Shown: piece by piece, positions 1 to 11,154 of the stretch
Position numbering within the stretch: the stretch's first letter is position 1
How the letters are laid out: each line of letters starts with the position of its first letter
Origin: Pasteurella atlantica
GTDB lineage: Bacteria; Pseudomonadota; Gammaproteobacteria; Enterobacterales; Pasteurellaceae
Assembly: GCF_963693435.1 (NCBI RefSeq)
Contig: NZ_OY856306.1
Coordinates: 992,001 to 1,056,000 of the forward strand
Direction: 5' to 3'
Length of the DNA: 64,000 nucleotides
Program-made: the position numbers and the translations under genes
The notes under the pieces: model-generated
The model's database searches: none
Seen by the model: only the letters and a program-made list of their open reading frames with translations
Told to the model about the DNA's origin: nothing

Positions 1-1
1 G

Positions 2-345
<344 letters not shown>

Positions 346-361
346 GAAGAGGAATCAGTAA

Positions 362-811
362 ATGCAAGTTATTTTATTAGACAAAATTGCTCACCTAGGT
401 AGTGTGGGCGATCAAGTAGATGTTAAATCAGGTTTTGCTCGTAACTACTTAATCCCACAGGGTAAAGCAGTTATGGCAACTAAAGCAAACATTGAACATT
501 TTGAAGCACGTCGTGCTGAATTAGAAGCAAAAGCAGCAGCAGTATTAGTAGCAGCACAAGCTCGAGCAGATCAAATGAATGCACTAGAAGCAATTACCGT
601 TGCATCTAATGCTGGTGAAGATGGTCGTTTATTCGGTTCAATTGGTGCGCGTGATATTGCTGATGCAGTATCTAAAGCAGGTGTTGAATTAGCGAAGAGT
701 GAAGTTCGTTTAGGCGAAGGTCCACTTCGTGCATTGGGCGAATACACTGTTAAAGTTCAACTTCACGCAGAAGTTGCATCTGAAGTGACTATCGTTGTTG
801 TTGCAGAGTAA
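362..811 (+). CDS. rplI: 50S ribosomal protein bL9
   Basis: Encodes 149 residues, the normal length of bL9, an elongated two-domain protein that binds 23S rRNA near the L1 stalk. The N-terminal domain is recognisable from [32 protein letters not shown] (the bL9 signature GxxGxxVxVKxGYARNYLxP). It is followed by the Ala-rich connecting helix at residues 45-75 and the C-terminal domain. It is the last gene of the operon; a clear Rho-independent terminator follows at about 70 bases. Confidence 0.98.
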   Translation: MQVILLDKIAHLGSVGDQVDVKSGFARNYLIPQGKAVMATKANIEHFEARRAELEAKAAAVLVAAQARADQMNALEAITVASNAGEDGRLFGSIGARDIADAVSKAGVELAKSEVRLGEGPLRALGEYTVKVQLHAEVASEVTIVVVAE

Positions 812-880
812 TCTTTAACAATAAACAAAATGCTTTAAGAACTGTCTAAGTTTAGACTAGATGGTTTTAAGGTTTCTGAT

Positions 881-912
881 AAAGGTCTAGATAAACATCT
901 AGACCTTTTTAT
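881..912 (+). terminator. Rho-independent terminator after rplI
   Basis: A perfect 12-bp stem, AAAGGTCTAGAT (881-892) with ATCTAGACCTTT (897-908), closes a four-base loop AAAC and runs into a T-rich tract. It sits 70 bases after the rplI stop. As the stem is flanked by A and T runs it may also help to stop parE transcripts arriving on the other strand. Confidence 0.9.
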
Positions 913-957
913 TTAATAAGTATCAAAAAATATACTTATCTATCTTTATCTTATAGG

Positions 958-2889
958 TTAAACGGCTAAATCTGCTTCATCACCTCGACGTTGTAACCAC
1001 TGCTTACGATCTTCTGAGCGTTTTTTTGCTAATAGCATATCCATTATCTCAAAAGTATTTGGTTCATCTTCAATTTCACTTGCTATGTCAAGTGCTTGTG
1101 CTGTTTCATCAAAAGTAAGCTGTACTAAACGGCGTGTACTTGGATCCATTGTGGTTTCACGTAATTGACTTGGATTCATCTCACCTAATCCTTTAAAGCG
1201 TTGTACATTAGGTTTGCCTCGTTTGTTCGCCAGACGTGTTAAAATTGCTTCTTTTTCCACTTCATCTAAAGCATAATGTACTTCGTTTTTACCGATATCA
1301 ATACGATAAAGAGGGGGCATTGCCACATAAACGTGTCCTTGTTTAACCAATTTTGGAAAATGGCGTAAAAATAAGGCACAAAGTAGAGTAGCGATATGTA
1401 AACCATCAGAATCTGCATCAGCAAGAATACACACTTTGCCATAACGTAGTTGAGTTAAATCATCACTATCAGGATCAATTCCTAACGCCACAGCAATGTC
1501 GTGTACTTCATTGGAGGCCAACACCTGCTCTGGTGATACTTCCCACGTATTTAGAATTTTACCTCGTAGCGGTAAAATAGCTTGAAATTCTTTATCACGA
1601 GCTTGTTTCGCTGACCCCCCTGCAGAATCTCCTTCCACAAGGAAAAGTTCGGTGCGAGTTAAATCTTGAGCGGTACAATCAGCGAGTTTACCGGGTAGAG
1701 CAGGACCACTGACCAATTTTTTACGCACCACTTTTTTTGAGGCACGTAAACGGCGTTGTGCTGAACTAATGGCTAATTCTGCAATTTGTTGTCCTGCTTG
1801 CACATTTTGGTTAAGCCATAAACTAAAAGCATCTTTTACAATATTTGAAACATAACTCGCTGCTTGACGAGAAGATAAACGCTCTTTGGTTTGCCCTGCA
1901 AATTGAGGATCTTGCATTTTTAGAGAAAGTACATAACTACAACGTCCCCAAACATCATCTGCTGTTAGTTTTACTCCACGAGGTAAAAGATTACGGAAGT
2001 CACAAAACTCTACCATTGCATTTAATAATCCTTGACGCAACCCATTAACGTGTGTGCCACCTTGCAATGTTGGAATTAAGTTTACATAACTTTCTGCAAT
2101 CAATTCACCATTTTCAGGCAACCAACTTAATGCCCAACTTAATGCATCCGTTTCTTCTACAATATCTCCCGTAAAAGGTATTTTTGGCAATGTTTCATAT
2201 TCATTGAGGGCATCGGTTAAATAATCGGATAAACCATCTTCATAATACCAAGTTTCTTGAATATCGTTGATATGATCTGTGAAATTAACAGTTAGTTTAG
2301 GACAAAGTACTGCTTTGGCACGTAATAAATGACGTAAACGGCTTACGGAGAATTTAGCAGAATCAAAATACTTTGGATTTGGATAAAAGCGAACCGTTGT
2401 TCCCGTATCACGCTTTAAACACTTTTTAATCACTTGTAATTCTTCAATTTTTGCACCATTTGAAAATGCAATAGTATGCACTTTACCATCACGCTTGATT
2501 GTTACTTCAACACGTTCTGAAAGGGCATTTACCACTGAAATTCCTACACCGTGTAAACCACCTGAAAAAGTGTAATTTTTATTGGAGAACTTACCGCCTG
2601 CGTGAAGTTTGGTTAGAATTAATTCCACCCCTGAAATTTTTTCAGAGGAATGAATATCCACAGGCATACCACGTCCGTCATCAATGACTTCTAGAGAATT
2701 ATCTTTATGTAGAATAACATCAATCTGGGTTGCAAATCCTGCTAATGCTTCATCGACACTATTATCAATCACTTCTTGCCCTAAATGATTAGGACGAGTG
2801 GTATCAGTGTACATTCCTGGACGAAGCTGAACAGGTTCAAGATCTTTAAGAACGGTTATCTCATCTGCATCGTAACGTTTTTCTGCCAT
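958..2889 (-). CDS. parE: DNA topoisomerase IV subunit B
   Basis: Encodes 643 residues. ParE is the ATPase subunit of topoisomerase IV, which unlinks daughter chromosomes together with ParC. The N-terminal GHKL ATPase domain shows QEVIDNSVDEALAG (about residues 38-51), DDGRGMP, and GGLHGVGISVVNALS (ATP lid). The TOPRIM half shows ELFLVEGDSAGGSAKQARD and ADADSDGLHI, which bind the catalytic metal. The C-terminus has QRFKGLGEMNPSQLRETTMDP, typical of ParE. The short length and the NHLGQEVIDN form favour ParE over GyrB. parC is not in the window. The start ATG at 2889 has no strong Shine-Dalgarno sequence but matches the family N-terminus. Confidence 0.97.
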   Translation of the reverse strand: MAEKRYDADEITVLKDLEPVQLRPGMYTDTTRPNHLGQEVIDNSVDEALAGFATQIDVILHKDNSLEVIDDGRGMPVDIHSSEKISGVELILTKLHAGGKFSNKNYTFSGGLHGVGISVVNALSERVEVTIKRDGKVHTIAFSNGAKIEELQVIKKCLKRDTGTTVRFYPNPKYFDSAKFSVSRLRHLLRAKAVLCPKLTVNFTDHINDIQETWYYEDGLSDYLTDALNEYETLPKIPFTGDIVEETDALSWALSWLPENGELIAESYVNLIPTLQGGTHVNGLRQGLLNAMVEFCDFRNLLPRGVKLTADDVWGRCSYVLSLKMQDPQFAGQTKERLSSRQAASYVSNIVKDAFSLWLNQNVQAGQQIAELAISSAQRRLRASKKVVRKKLVSGPALPGKLADCTAQDLTRTELFLVEGDSAGGSAKQARDKEFQAILPLRGKILNTWEVSPEQVLASNEVHDIAVALGIDPDSDDLTQLRYGKVCILADADSDGLHIATLLCALFLRHFPKLVKQGHVYVAMPPLYRIDIGKNEVHYALDEVEKEAILTRLANKRGKPNVQRFKGLGEMNPSQLRETTMDPSTRRLVQLTFDETAQALDIASEIEDEPNTFEIMDMLLAKKRSEDRKQWLQRRGDEADLAV

Positions 2890-3103
2890 AAAAAATTTTC
2901 TCTGATTTTTGTATTATTGAAAGTAGAACGCGATTTTAACGAATTGCGACAAAAGTCACAATCATTAGTTGCTACTGATTAATTATTAAATTTTATTTTT
3001 TGTAATAAACTTATTTTTTGTGACTATAGCGGGTAGATAAATGTAAGAATTTGCAAAAAATAATAAATATCTTACCGCTATCTTATTATTTATTGATACA
3101 AAG

Positions 3104-3134
3104 AACCCCAAAATAATATTTAAATTTTGGGGTT
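3104..3134 (-). terminator. Terminator downstream of nqrF
   Basis: An 11-bp perfect stem, AACCCCAAAAT (3104-3114) with ATTTTGGGGTT (3124-3134), closes a nine-base AT loop about 40 bases after the nqrF stop. Read on the minus strand the stem is followed only by CTTTG, so the U tract is short. It is probably the end of the nqr transcript and separates it from parE on the same strand. The remainder of 2890-3175 is AT-rich and contains one partial uptake-signal core near 3076. Confidence 0.65.
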
Positions 3135-3175
3135 GTGATAATACTATTAAATTTCAATAAATAATTATTTTTTAA

Positions 3176-4402
3176 TTAGCCACCGAAATCATCAAGTAGG
3201 ATGTTTTCATCTTCAACACCTAGATCTTTTAGCATACCAATTACAGCTGCATTCATCATTGGAGGTCCACACATATAGTATTCACAATCTTCTGGTGCTT
3301 CGTGATCTTTTAAGTAGTTTTCATAAAGCACATTGTGAATAAAGCCCGTGTAACCAGTCCAATTATCATCAGGTTGTGGATCTGAAAGTGCTACGTGCCA
3401 TTCAAAGTTTTCATTCTCTTTTGCAAGCGTATCAAAATCATTTACATAGAACATTTCACGTTTTGATCTTGCACCATACCAGAATGACATTTTACGTTTT
3501 GATTTCAAACGTTTTAGTTGGTCAAAGATATGTGAACGCATTGGTGCCATACCCGCACCACCACCGATAAATACCATTTCAGCATCGGTGTCTTTCGCAA
3601 AGAATTCACCAAATGGACCTGAAATTGTGACTTTATCACCTGCTTTAAGTGACCAAATGTATGATGACATTTGACCCGGTGGAACATCTGGGTTACGAGG
3701 AGGAGGCGTTGCAATACGTACGTTTAGCATAATAATGCCTCTCTCTTCTGGGTATGAAGCCATTGAGTAAGCACGTACGATAGGCTCATCAACCTTAGAT
3801 ACATAACGCCATAAATCAAATTTGTCCCAATCTTCGTGGTACTCTTTTGGAATATCAAAATCTTTATAAGCCACAGTATGTGGTTCAGCTTCGATTTGAA
3901 TGTAACCACCCGCGCGGAATGGCACATCTTCACCATCAGGAATTGCCAACTTAAGCTCTTTGATAAAGGTTGCCTCATTATCGTTAGAAATAACGGTACA
4001 TTCCCATTTTTTTACACCAAAGATCTCTTCTGGTAACTCAACATCCATATTGCTTTTTACACTAACTTGACAAGATAAGCGATAACCCTCTTGTGCTTCA
4101 CGTTTAGTAATATGCGAAAGCTCAGTTGGTAGGATTTCACCTCCACCACTTTTTACTTTAACCACACATTGACCACAAGAGCCACCGCCCCCACAAGCTG
4201 AAGAAACAAAAATACCTTTGCTACCTAGTGCATTTAGTAGTTTTCCTCCAGCAGGTAATGTAATTGCTTTTTCAGGATCATCATTGATTGAAATGGTAAT
4301 ATCGCCTGAATCTACTAATTTTGATTTAGCCACTAAAATAAGTGCGGCTAATGCAAATACGATTGCAGTAAATACGATAATACCGAAAATAAAATTACTC
4401 AT
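3176..4402 (-). CDS. nqrF: Na+-translocating NADH:quinone reductase subunit F
   Basis: Encodes 408 residues. NqrF is the NADH entry point of the Na+-pumping NQR complex of the inner membrane and passes electrons from NADH through FAD and a [2Fe-2S] cluster. An N-terminal membrane helix covers about residues 3-25. The cluster ligands are Cys70, Cys76, Cys79 and Cys111 in [12 protein letters not shown] and RLSCQV. The flavin-binding RAYSMASYP motif and the NADH-binding [15 protein letters not shown] follow, and the C-terminus [15 protein letters not shown] is typical of ferredoxin reductases. It is the last gene of nqrABCDEF, 12 bases after nqrE. Confidence 0.98.
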   Translation of the reverse strand: MSNFIFGIIVFTAIVFALAALILVAKSKLVDSGDITISINDDPEKAITLPAGGKLLNALGSKGIFVSSACGGGGSCGQCVVKVKSGGGEILPTELSHITKREAQEGYRLSCQVSVKSNMDVELPEEIFGVKKWECTVISNDNEATFIKELKLAIPDGEDVPFRAGGYIQIEAEPHTVAYKDFDIPKEYHEDWDKFDLWRYVSKVDEPIVRAYSMASYPEERGIIMLNVRIATPPPRNPDVPPGQMSSYIWSLKAGDKVTISGPFGEFFAKDTDAEMVFIGGGAGMAPMRSHIFDQLKRLKSKRKMSFWYGARSKREMFYVNDFDTLAKENENFEWHVALSDPQPDDNWTGYTGFIHNVLYENYLKDHEAPEDCEYYMCGPPMMNAAVIGMLKDLGVEDENILLDDFGG

Positions 4403-4414
4403 TCGATATGCTCC

Positions 4415-5011
4415 TTATAGTTGAATACCTGAAAATGACATAAATCCTAATGCCATTAAACCAGCGGTAATAAAGGTAATTCCTAAACCACGAAGTCCTG
4501 CTGGAATATCCGCATATTTTAACTTCTCTGTGATCCCTGCAAGAGCAACGATGGCTAACATCCAACCTGTACCAGCGCCAATACCGTAAACCACTGATTC
4601 TGCAAAATTATATTCACGTTGTACCATAAATGATACACCACCAAAAATTGCACAGTTTACAGTGATTAGCGGTAAGAAAATACCTAATGCATTATAAAGT
4701 GCTGGTACAAACTTATCTAAAAACATTTCTAGAATTTGTACTAATGCAGCGATAACACCGATAAAGGTAATAAAGTTAAGGAAGGTTAAATCAACCCCTT
4801 CAACAAGTGCATTTTCTTTTAGTACGTGAACATAAACTAATTGGTTTACAGGTACTGAAATACCTAAAACCACGATTACTGCAATACCTAAACCAAAAGC
4901 AGTTGATACTTTTTTAGATACCGCAAGGAATGTACACATACCAAGGAAGAAAGACAGTGCCATATTTTCAATAAATACAGATTTTACAAATAGACTAATA
5001 TAATGTTCCAT
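4415..5011 (-). CDS. nqrE: Na+-translocating NADH:quinone reductase subunit E
   Basis: Encodes 198 residues with six predicted membrane helices. NqrE forms a pair with NqrD inside the membrane, and in the NQR complex the two are known to hold an Fe centre between them. The sequence [34 protein letters not shown] is characteristic, including the conserved Cys26 of the first half; the second Cys lies in VNCAIFGGV (about residue 120). It follows nqrD by two bases. A close paralogue is RnfA, but the position within the nqr operon settles the assignment. Confidence 0.97.
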   Translation of the reverse strand: MEHYISLFVKSVFIENMALSFFLGMCTFLAVSKKVSTAFGLGIAVIVVLGISVPVNQLVYVHVLKENALVEGVDLTFLNFITFIGVIAALVQILEMFLDKFVPALYNALGIFLPLITVNCAIFGGVSFMVQREYNFAESVVYGIGAGTGWMLAIVALAGITEKLKYADIPAGLRGLGITFITAGLMALGFMSFSGIQL

Positions 5012-5013
5012 TA

Positions 5014-5640
5014 TTATTTCTCCACTTGTTCAGGTTTGAGAGTACGAAGCCCCCAAATTAAAAAACCGATGATAAAGAACGCACTTGGAGCAAGTAAGAA
5101 CAAGCCATTTGTTTGATACCAACCACCATCTTGAATGGTTTGGAAAACAGTCATTCCAAATAATTTTCCTGAACCAATTAGCTCACGAATAAAGGCAACA
5201 GTCACAAGAATTGCACCATAACCTAAACCATTTCCGATACCATCCACAAAACTTTCTAATGGTGCAGATTTCATTGCAAAGGCTTCTGCACGTCCCATTA
5301 CGATACAGTTTGTAATAATCAAACCAACGAATACCGAAAGCTGTTTAGACAAACCATAAGCATAAGCACGTAATATTTGGTCAACCAAAATTACTAATGA
5401 TGCAATAATTGCCATTTGCACAATAATACGCACACTATTAGGAATATAGTTACGGATAATTGAAATAAACAAGTTTGAGAATGCTGTTACAAAAATTACC
5501 GCAAATGTCATTACCACTGCAGTTTCTAATTTTGTCGTTACTGCTAACGCAGAACAGATACCCAAAATTTGCAATGCAATTGGGTTATTATCCATTACTG
5601 GTGATAACAATAACTTTTTCATATTTGATTTATCTGCCAT
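5014..5640 (-). CDS. nqrD: Na+-translocating NADH:quinone reductase subunit D
   Basis: Encodes 208 residues and is a membrane subunit of the Na+-NQR complex with six hydrophobic helices. The first helix contains [23 protein letters not shown] and the second conserved Cys region is [16 protein letters not shown], the segments that supply the membrane-embedded metal ligands in NqrD/RnfE proteins. The start ATG overlaps the nqrC stop by one base, consistent with translational coupling along the operon. Confidence 0.97.
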   Translation of the reverse strand: MADKSNMKKLLLSPVMDNNPIALQILGICSALAVTTKLETAVVMTFAVIFVTAFSNLFISIIRNYIPNSVRIIVQMAIIASLVILVDQILRAYAYGLSKQLSVFVGLIITNCIVMGRAEAFAMKSAPLESFVDGIGNGLGYGAILVTVAFIRELIGSGKLFGMTVFQTIQDGGWYQTNGLFLLAPSAFFIIGFLIWGLRTLKPEQVEK

Positions 5641-6413
5641 TAGTTAGCTCCTGCTTTGAGTTTTGCTAAATATGGACCGAAGCCATTTTTACTAAACCAG
5701 TATTTAAATGTACCATCAACTCCACGAGACGTTAAGGTTGCACCTGATAATGCATCAATTCCGTGCTCTTTGTCTGATGAACCACCTTTTGCGATAGTGA
5801 TAGCAGACTCACCTTGTTCATTCAGTAATTTTTTACCTTTAAACTGAGCTTGCCATTTTGGATTTTCAATCTCACCACCTAATCCTGGTGTTTCACCTTG
5901 CTCATAGTATGTAATACCATTGATAGTATTTCCATCTGGTTGAATAGAAATAAAACCATACATCACAGACCATAAGCCTGTTCCATAAATAGGAACAATA
6001 ACTTGGTTTAATTGATTATCTTCACCTTTTACAAGATATACTTCTGCATATTTTGCACGAGTGCGAATGCTGGCTTTATCATCATTAGGTAAAATTTTAA
6101 CATTTTGAGCAGGATCTTTTGCTGCCACTTTTGCATCAAAGTTTTTAATACCTTCAACATAGTCCCCTGTTGCCAAATCTACAATTCGAGGTTCAATGTT
6201 TTTAGTATAAATTTGCTTCACTTCTTTTTTAGTTACATCGCCTTTTAACAAACCTGCCACATTTAAAATGTTTTTTTGTTTATCCAATGCTTTTTGTTCT
6301 TCTTGTGCTGATTTTAATAATACTGCCGATCCAGCTACAATAATTGAACAAACTAAACTTAACAGAACAACAATTGAAATTGTTCCGCCAATGCTATCTT
6401 TATTCTTAAACAT
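5640..6413 (-). CDS. nqrC: Na+-translocating NADH:quinone reductase subunit C
   Basis: Encodes 257 residues from the ATG at 6413. A longer frame reaches back to 6473, but family members begin [11 protein letters not shown], so the internal start is chosen; it overlaps the end of nqrB by 8 bases. NqrC carries a covalently bound FMN. The attachment motif is SGAT in [13 protein letters not shown], with the acceptor Thr at about residue 226. One N-terminal membrane helix (about 10-34) anchors a periplasmic FMN-binding domain. Confidence 0.97.
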   Translation of the reverse strand: MFKNKDSIGGTISIVVLLSLVCSIIVAGSAVLLKSAQEEQKALDKQKNILNVAGLLKGDVTKKEVKQIYTKNIEPRIVDLATGDYVEGIKNFDAKVAAKDPAQNVKILPNDDKASIRTRAKYAEVYLVKGEDNQLNQVIVPIYGTGLWSVMYGFISIQPDGNTINGITYYEQGETPGLGGEIENPKWQAQFKGKKLLNEQGESAITIAKGGSSDKEHGIDALSGATLTSRGVDGTFKYWFSKNGFGPYLAKLKAGAN

Positions 6414-7638
6414 TACGAGCTCTCCGACGTTTGATATTAGCTTGAACAACAACATAGTCAAATAATGGTGCAAACAAGTTAGCGAATAAAATGGCTAACA
6501 TCATACCTTCTGGGTATGCTGGGTTTGCTACACGAATAATGACACACATTGTACCGATTAATGCTCCATACCACCATTTGCCTTTATTGGTAAATGATGC
6601 AGACACAGGGTCAGTTGCCATAAAGAACATACCAAGTGCAAAACCACCTAATACTAAATGCCAATACCAAGGCATTGCAAACATTGAGTTAGTTTCTGAG
6701 CCAATAAAATTGAATAATGTCGATGTTGCAATCATACCGATCATTACACCAGCAATAATTCGCCAAGAAGCAATACGTGTAAAGACAATGATTGCGGCAC
6801 CAATTATAAGCATTAAGGTTGAGACTTCACCCATAGAACCTGGAATGTTGCCTAAGAATGCATCCATCCAAGTAATAGATTGACCTGTTACTGAATGCGT
6901 TAATGCGCCTTGACCACCAGCCGCCCATTGGGAAAGAGCAGTTGCACCAGAAAAACCATCTGCAGCAGTCCAAACCATATCCCCTGAAATTTGAGCTGGA
7001 TAAGCAAAGAATAAAAATGCACGACCCGCTAATGCAGGGTTCATAAAGTTTTTACCTACACCGCCAAATACTTCTTTGGCTACAACCACACCAAAGGTTG
7101 CGGCTAATGCTGCTTGCCATAATGGTAATGTTGGTGGAACAATCAATGCGAGTAAAATAGAAGTAACGAAGAAACCTTCATTAATTTCGTGACCACGCAC
7201 CATTGCAAATACGACTTCCCAGAAACCACCCACTAAGAAAATGGTTAAATAAATAGGAAGAAAATAGGTTGCGCCTAACAGCATTTTACTAAATACACCA
7301 GCATCATTGCTTAAGGTTGCCCCTAACATATTTGATAAACCGTAGTGCCAGTTATTTACAAGACTATCTGCTAATGATCCCAAATGATGTGTAGCAGCAA
7401 TGGCTTGTTCACCTACATTGAACATTCCATAAAACATTGCAGGAAACAGAGCTAACCAAACAATAATCATCATTCGTTTTGAATCTAATGCATCACGAAC
7501 GTGAGAATCTTTTTTGGTTACTGTTCCTTGTGTATAAAAAATGGTATAAGCTGCTTCAAATAAAGTATAGAATTTTTCATACTTTCCACCTTTATGAAAG
7601 GCAGGTTCCATTTTTTCAAAAAGATTGTTTAATCCCAT
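6406..7638 (-). CDS. nqrB: Na+-translocating NADH:quinone reductase subunit B
   Basis: Encodes 410 residues from the ATG at 7638 ([14 protein letters not shown]); six extra codons upstream are not conserved in the family. NqrB is the largest membrane subunit and is known to hold riboflavin, a covalent FMN and the Na+ path. The FMN attachment motif SGAT lies in [12 protein letters not shown] with the Thr at about residue 233. About ten hydrophobic helices follow the soluble N-terminal segment. The start lies one base downstream of the nqrA stop, indicating a coupled operon. Confidence 0.98.
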   Translation of the reverse strand: MGLNNLFEKMEPAFHKGGKYEKFYTLFEAAYTIFYTQGTVTKKDSHVRDALDSKRMMIIVWLALFPAMFYGMFNVGEQAIAATHHLGSLADSLVNNWHYGLSNMLGATLSNDAGVFSKMLLGATYFLPIYLTIFLVGGFWEVVFAMVRGHEINEGFFVTSILLALIVPPTLPLWQAALAATFGVVVAKEVFGGVGKNFMNPALAGRAFLFFAYPAQISGDMVWTAADGFSGATALSQWAAGGQGALTHSVTGQSITWMDAFLGNIPGSMGEVSTLMLIIGAAIIVFTRIASWRIIAGVMIGMIATSTLFNFIGSETNSMFAMPWYWHLVLGGFALGMFFMATDPVSASFTNKGKWWYGALIGTMCVIIRVANPAYPEGMMLAILFANLFAPLFDYVVVQANIKRRRARNV

Positions 7639-7639
7639 C

Positions 7640-8980
7640 TTAACCTTCCTTCTCAATTTTTTCTAACGCCTGACGCAAGAGAGGACCGTACTCATTTTTA
7701 CCTGGGCAAACAAAGGTACAAAGTGCCAAATCTTCTTCATCCAACTCTAAGCAGCCTAAGTTCTGTGCAGAATCAGTGTCGCCAGCAGCTAAATCACGTA
7801 ATAATAATGTTGGAATGATATCTAATGGCATCACGCGTTCATAAGCACCGATTGGCACCATTGCACGTTCACCACCGTGTAAAGCAGTATTAAAATTAAA
7901 TAATTTTTTACTGAAATGACCTAAGGTTGTACGTGTGATAGAGAATTTCTCTTTACCTGGCATAATCCAACCAAATAATTCTTTTTGACGTCCTTCAGCT
8001 AGCACTGAAACTTGCAAAGCATAACGCCCTAAATAATCAACAGGACCTTCTGCTTTTGCTCCGCTTAATACAGAACCTGAAATAACTCGATTATCTCCTT
8101 CTTTTAACTCATTTTGAGTCAATTGAGAAAGGTTTGCTCCCACACACGTTTTCACTAAACGAGGTTCTTTTACTTGAGGTCCAGCCAAAGAAATTATACG
8201 TTCAGCACATAATTCACCGCTCGTGAATAAACGACCGATAGAAATTACATCCTGATAATTAATATACCAAACTGATTTAGAAATACTGACAGGATCAATA
8301 AAGTGAATATGTGTACCACTTAACCCTGCTGGGTGTGGACCTTCAAATTCGTGAATTTTTAAATTGGGTAAATCGACGGTTGGAATATTACTTCCACCTG
8401 CTTTACAAAGATGGATAGGGCTCTCATCTAAATGACCTAATACAGTTAAACCATTGATAAAATCTTGCCAATGTGCTTTTAAGATCACTTCAGGATTTGC
8501 GGCTAATGGATTAGTATCCATTGCATTCACAAAAATTGAGGAAGGTTTACTGTCAATTGCCGGAATTTTACTAAATGGACGACTACGAAATGCTGTCCAC
8601 ATACCTGAATTTACTAAATTTTGTTTCACTTGATCTGCATTTAATGTACTAAGTTCTGATACATCATAACGAGAAAAAGTAATCTGCTCCGAACCCTCAA
8701 CGCTAATTACAACTGATTGAAGAACACGTTTTTCACCACGATTAATCGCTGTGATTTTACCGCTTGCTGGAGCTGTAAAAACAACGCCTAAATTCTTCTT
8801 ATCTTCAAAAAGAACTTGACCTTTTTTTACAACATCGCCCACTCGAACTTTCATCGAAGGACGCATTCCCACATACTCTTCACCCAGTATCGCAACTTCA
8901 TTCACGGTATTACCGTCTTGGATTACCTGTGCTGGTTTTCCATTAATAGGAAGATCCAAGCCTTGTTTAATTGTAATCAT
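7640..8980 (-). CDS. nqrA: Na+-translocating NADH:quinone reductase subunit A
   Basis: Encodes 446 residues from the ATG at 8980 ([16 protein letters not shown]). Two other ATG codons lie up to 12 bases upstream, but the family start is MITIKKGLDLPI. NqrA is the cytoplasmic subunit implicated in ubiquinone binding. It has no membrane segment and shows the Nqr/Rnf barrel-sandwich region [21 protein letters not shown] and the conserved [20 protein letters not shown]. First gene of the six-gene operon; no convincing Shine-Dalgarno sequence is visible. Confidence 0.97.
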   Translation of the reverse strand: MITIKQGLDLPINGKPAQVIQDGNTVNEVAILGEEYVGMRPSMKVRVGDVVKKGQVLFEDKKNLGVVFTAPASGKITAINRGEKRVLQSVVISVEGSEQITFSRYDVSELSTLNADQVKQNLVNSGMWTAFRSRPFSKIPAIDSKPSSIFVNAMDTNPLAANPEVILKAHWQDFINGLTVLGHLDESPIHLCKAGGSNIPTVDLPNLKIHEFEGPHPAGLSGTHIHFIDPVSISKSVWYINYQDVISIGRLFTSGELCAERIISLAGPQVKEPRLVKTCVGANLSQLTQNELKEGDNRVISGSVLSGAKAEGPVDYLGRYALQVSVLAEGRQKELFGWIMPGKEKFSITRTTLGHFSKKLFNFNTALHGGERAMVPIGAYERVMPLDIIPTLLLRDLAAGDTDSAQNLGCLELDEEDLALCTFVCPGKNEYGPLLRQALEKIEKEG

Positions 8981-9352
8981 CATTATTTGCACTACTTTTT
9001 GTTGGGTTAATACAATGATTGCAAAATTGCAATCCCACTATTGAGCCAAAGTTAAAAATAAGAATAAACATTTCCCCACTTACTCTTAAATCACCCTGTT
9101 AATTTCTCAAACTCTGATTTTTTATCTTACTATTTATATTCCTGATAAAATCATAAAATAAAAATAAACACGCTATTCTACCTAAAAAAGCCCTTAGAGT
9201 TCCACTTAAAAAGTCACTTTTTTCTCTTTTTTAATGAAAAATTTTAACAATACGTAACAATATATCAACAAAAATACTTAAAATTTGATACTGGTCAAAT
9301 TTAATATTCACAGGTAGAATGATATATCTTTTAAAGTAATGATGGAATTTAA
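8981..9352. promoter_or_regulatory. Divergent promoter region between nqrA and nfuA
   Basis: This 372-bp AT-rich gap separates the divergent nqr operon and nfuA and holds no gene. On the plus strand TGGTCA (9292-9297), 17 bases and TAGAAT (9315-9320) form a plausible nfuA promoter 33 bases before its start. No equally good promoter for nqrA could be picked by eye, although several TA-rich blocks lie at 9115-9180. No operator with clear symmetry was recognised. Confidence 0.35.
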
Positions 9353-9934
9353 ATGAATATTAATATCTCGGAAGCCGCACAAAATCATTTTAAAAAATTA
9401 TTAGCACAGCAAGAAGAGGGAACAAACATTCGTATTTTTGTTGTCAACCCAGGGACACCACGTGCAGAATGCGGGGTTTCTTATTGTCCAGCTGATGCTG
9501 TTGAAAAATCTGATACAGAAGTAAAATTTGCACCTTTTTCTGCTTTTATTGATGAAATCAGTATTAATTTTCTAGACGATGCAGAAATTGATTATGTGAC
9601 TGATGAACTTGGTGCTCAGCTTACAATGAAAGCCCCTAATGCCAAAATGCCCAAAGTATCAGATGATGCACCACTTATTGAACGTATTGATTATGTTCTT
9701 CAAACTCAAATTAATCCACAACTTGCCAATCACGGTGGAATGGCAACGTTAGTCAAGCTGACAGATGATGGAATTGTTATATTACAATTTGGCGGTGGTT
9801 GTAACGGTTGTTCAATGATTGATGTGACCTTAAAAGAAGGAATCGAAAAACAACTAATTAGTCTTTTTGGTGATGAAATCAAAGGTGTACAAGATGCGAC
9901 TGAACATCAAGCGGGTGAGCATTCTTATTACTAA
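9353..9934 (+). CDS. nfuA: Fe-S cluster carrier protein NfuA
   Basis: Encodes 193 residues, close to E. coli NfuA. The protein carries [4Fe-4S] clusters and delivers them to apo-enzymes, especially under oxidative stress or iron limitation. The N-terminal half (about 1-95) is a degenerate A-type carrier domain. The C-terminal Nfu domain holds the cluster motif GGGCNGCSM with Cys150 and Cys153. It stands alone; an inverted pair of uptake signals right after its stop may act as its terminator. Confidence 0.96.
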   Translation: MNINISEAAQNHFKKLLAQQEEGTNIRIFVVNPGTPRAECGVSYCPADAVEKSDTEVKFAPFSAFIDEISINFLDDAEIDYVTDELGAQLTMKAPNAKMPKVSDDAPLIERIDYVLQTQINPQLANHGGMATLVKLTDDGIVILQFGGGCNGCSMIDVTLKEGIEKQLISLFGDEIKGVQDATEHQAGEHSYY

Positions 9935-9947
9935 TTTTTCAGAATAA

Positions 9948-10003
9948 ACAAGCGGTCACATTTGAATAAAAATTTGCAAATTTTTGATTAAATGTCACCG
10001 CTT
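9948..10003. repeat. Inverted pair of DNA uptake signal sequences
   Basis: A full-core uptake signal ACAAGCGGT (9948-9956) faces a second copy ending ACCGCTT (9997-10003). The arms AAGCGGTCACATTT and AAATGTCACCGCTT can pair over 14 positions with one mismatch. The central AAAAATTTGCAAATTTTT (9969-9986) is itself self-complementary. Such pairs promote natural DNA uptake in Pasteurellaceae and often double as terminators; here it follows nfuA. Confidence 0.8.
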
Positions 10004-10037
10004 AATCGATCTCAATACTAAACACAATACTAAATAT

Positions 10038-11006
10038 ATGCTAAACAACAACTATCGTGGACGTTTTTCTGTTGCACCAATGCTTGATTGGACAACTTCC
10101 CATTGTCGCTATTTTCATCGACAATTTACTCAGCACGCTTTACTTTATAGCGAGATGATCACAGCTCCCGCTATTTTAAACGCAAAATACGATTTACTGG
10201 CGTTTGATCCTGCAGAAAACCCTGTTGCATTACAACTTGGGGGAAGTGATCCACAACAACTTGTACAGTGTGCAAAGTTAGTGGAGCAACGAGGTTATAT
10301 TGAAATTAACCTTAATGTAGGTTGTCCTTCAGATCGTGTTCAAAATGGAATGTTTGGCGCTTGTTTAATGGCAAACGCTAAATTGGTAGCACAATGTATT
10401 GAAGCAATGAAAAATGAAGTTGCTATCCCTGTTACCGTTAAACACCGTATTGGTATTGATGAATTAGATAGTTATGAATTTTTGTGTGATTTTATTGAAA
10501 AAGTAGAGCCTGTTTGTGATGATTTTATTGTTCACGCACGTAAGGCTTGGCTGTCTGGGTTAAGCCCCAAACAGAACCGTGAAGTGCCTCCTTTAGATTA
10601 TGAGCGAGTCTATCAACTCAAAAAAGCGTTTCCTCATTTGAATATTAGCATCAATGGAGGAATTAAAACCATTGAAGAAATCAAACGCCATTTACAATTT
10701 GTTGATGGTGTAATGGTAGGGCGAGAAGCGTTTCAAAATCCCACTTTATTAGGTTATATTGATCAAACTATTTTTGATGAAACTGCTCCTATTGTCACAC
10801 CAATGGAAGCGGTAGAAAAAATGTTTCCTTATATTGAACAACAACTTTCTAAAGGTGTTTTTTTAAATCATATGATTCGACCAATGTTAAATGCGTTTCA
10901 AAGTTGTCGAGGTGCTAAGCAGTGGCGACGTCACCTCAGTGAAAATGCTCATAAACAGGGAGCGGGAATAGAAGTGGTTGAAACGGCATTAAATTTTGTA
11001 AAATGA
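10038..11006 (+). CDS. dusA: tRNA-dihydrouridine(20/20a) synthase DusA
   Basis: Encodes 322 residues from the ATG at 10038 ([19 protein letters not shown]); the frame stays open 54 bases further upstream into the uptake-signal repeat, which is unlikely to be coding. The flavoenzyme reduces uridine 20/20a in the tRNA D-loop. Diagnostic segments are [45 protein letters not shown] with the catalytic Cys, VKHRIGID and INGGIK plus VMVGREAF (FMN phosphate site). The DNVQ/DRVQ and HCRYF forms distinguish DusA from DusB and DusC. Confidence 0.95.
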   Translation: MLNNNYRGRFSVAPMLDWTTSHCRYFHRQFTQHALLYSEMITAPAILNAKYDLLAFDPAENPVALQLGGSDPQQLVQCAKLVEQRGYIEINLNVGCPSDRVQNGMFGACLMANAKLVAQCIEAMKNEVAIPVTVKHRIGIDELDSYEFLCDFIEKVEPVCDDFIVHARKAWLSGLSPKQNREVPPLDYERVYQLKKAFPHLNISINGGIKTIEEIKRHLQFVDGVMVGREAFQNPTLLGYIDQTIFDETAPIVTPMEAVEKMFPYIEQQLSKGVFLNHMIRPMLNAFQSCRGAKQWRRHLSENAHKQGAGIEVVETALNFVK

Positions 11007-11039
11007 AAATCAAGTTTATTGACAAAGTAAAGTTTAATA

Positions 11040-11080
11040 TTGAAAAATAAATTTTAGTCATTTTTATAGTATAATCGTCA
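11040..11080 (+). promoter_or_regulatory. Putative promoter of the iron-type ABC transporter
   Basis: A perfect TATAAT box lies at 11070-11075 about 80 bases before the permease start. No good -35 hexamer lies at the standard distance, so it may depend on an activator. I could not identify a convincing Fur box by eye in 11007-11154. Confidence 0.35.
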
Positions 11081-11154
11081 TTTTGCGATTAAGTTTCATT
11101 TTAAACTATGAATCTTTTATAGCCAAGTATCTTAAAATTTTGTGATTTAACACT

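Noticed and set aside
6491-6883. Plus-strand open frame of 130 codons opposite nqrB
   Set aside because: Long only because nqrB is a biased membrane protein gene; no start signal and no recognisable product.
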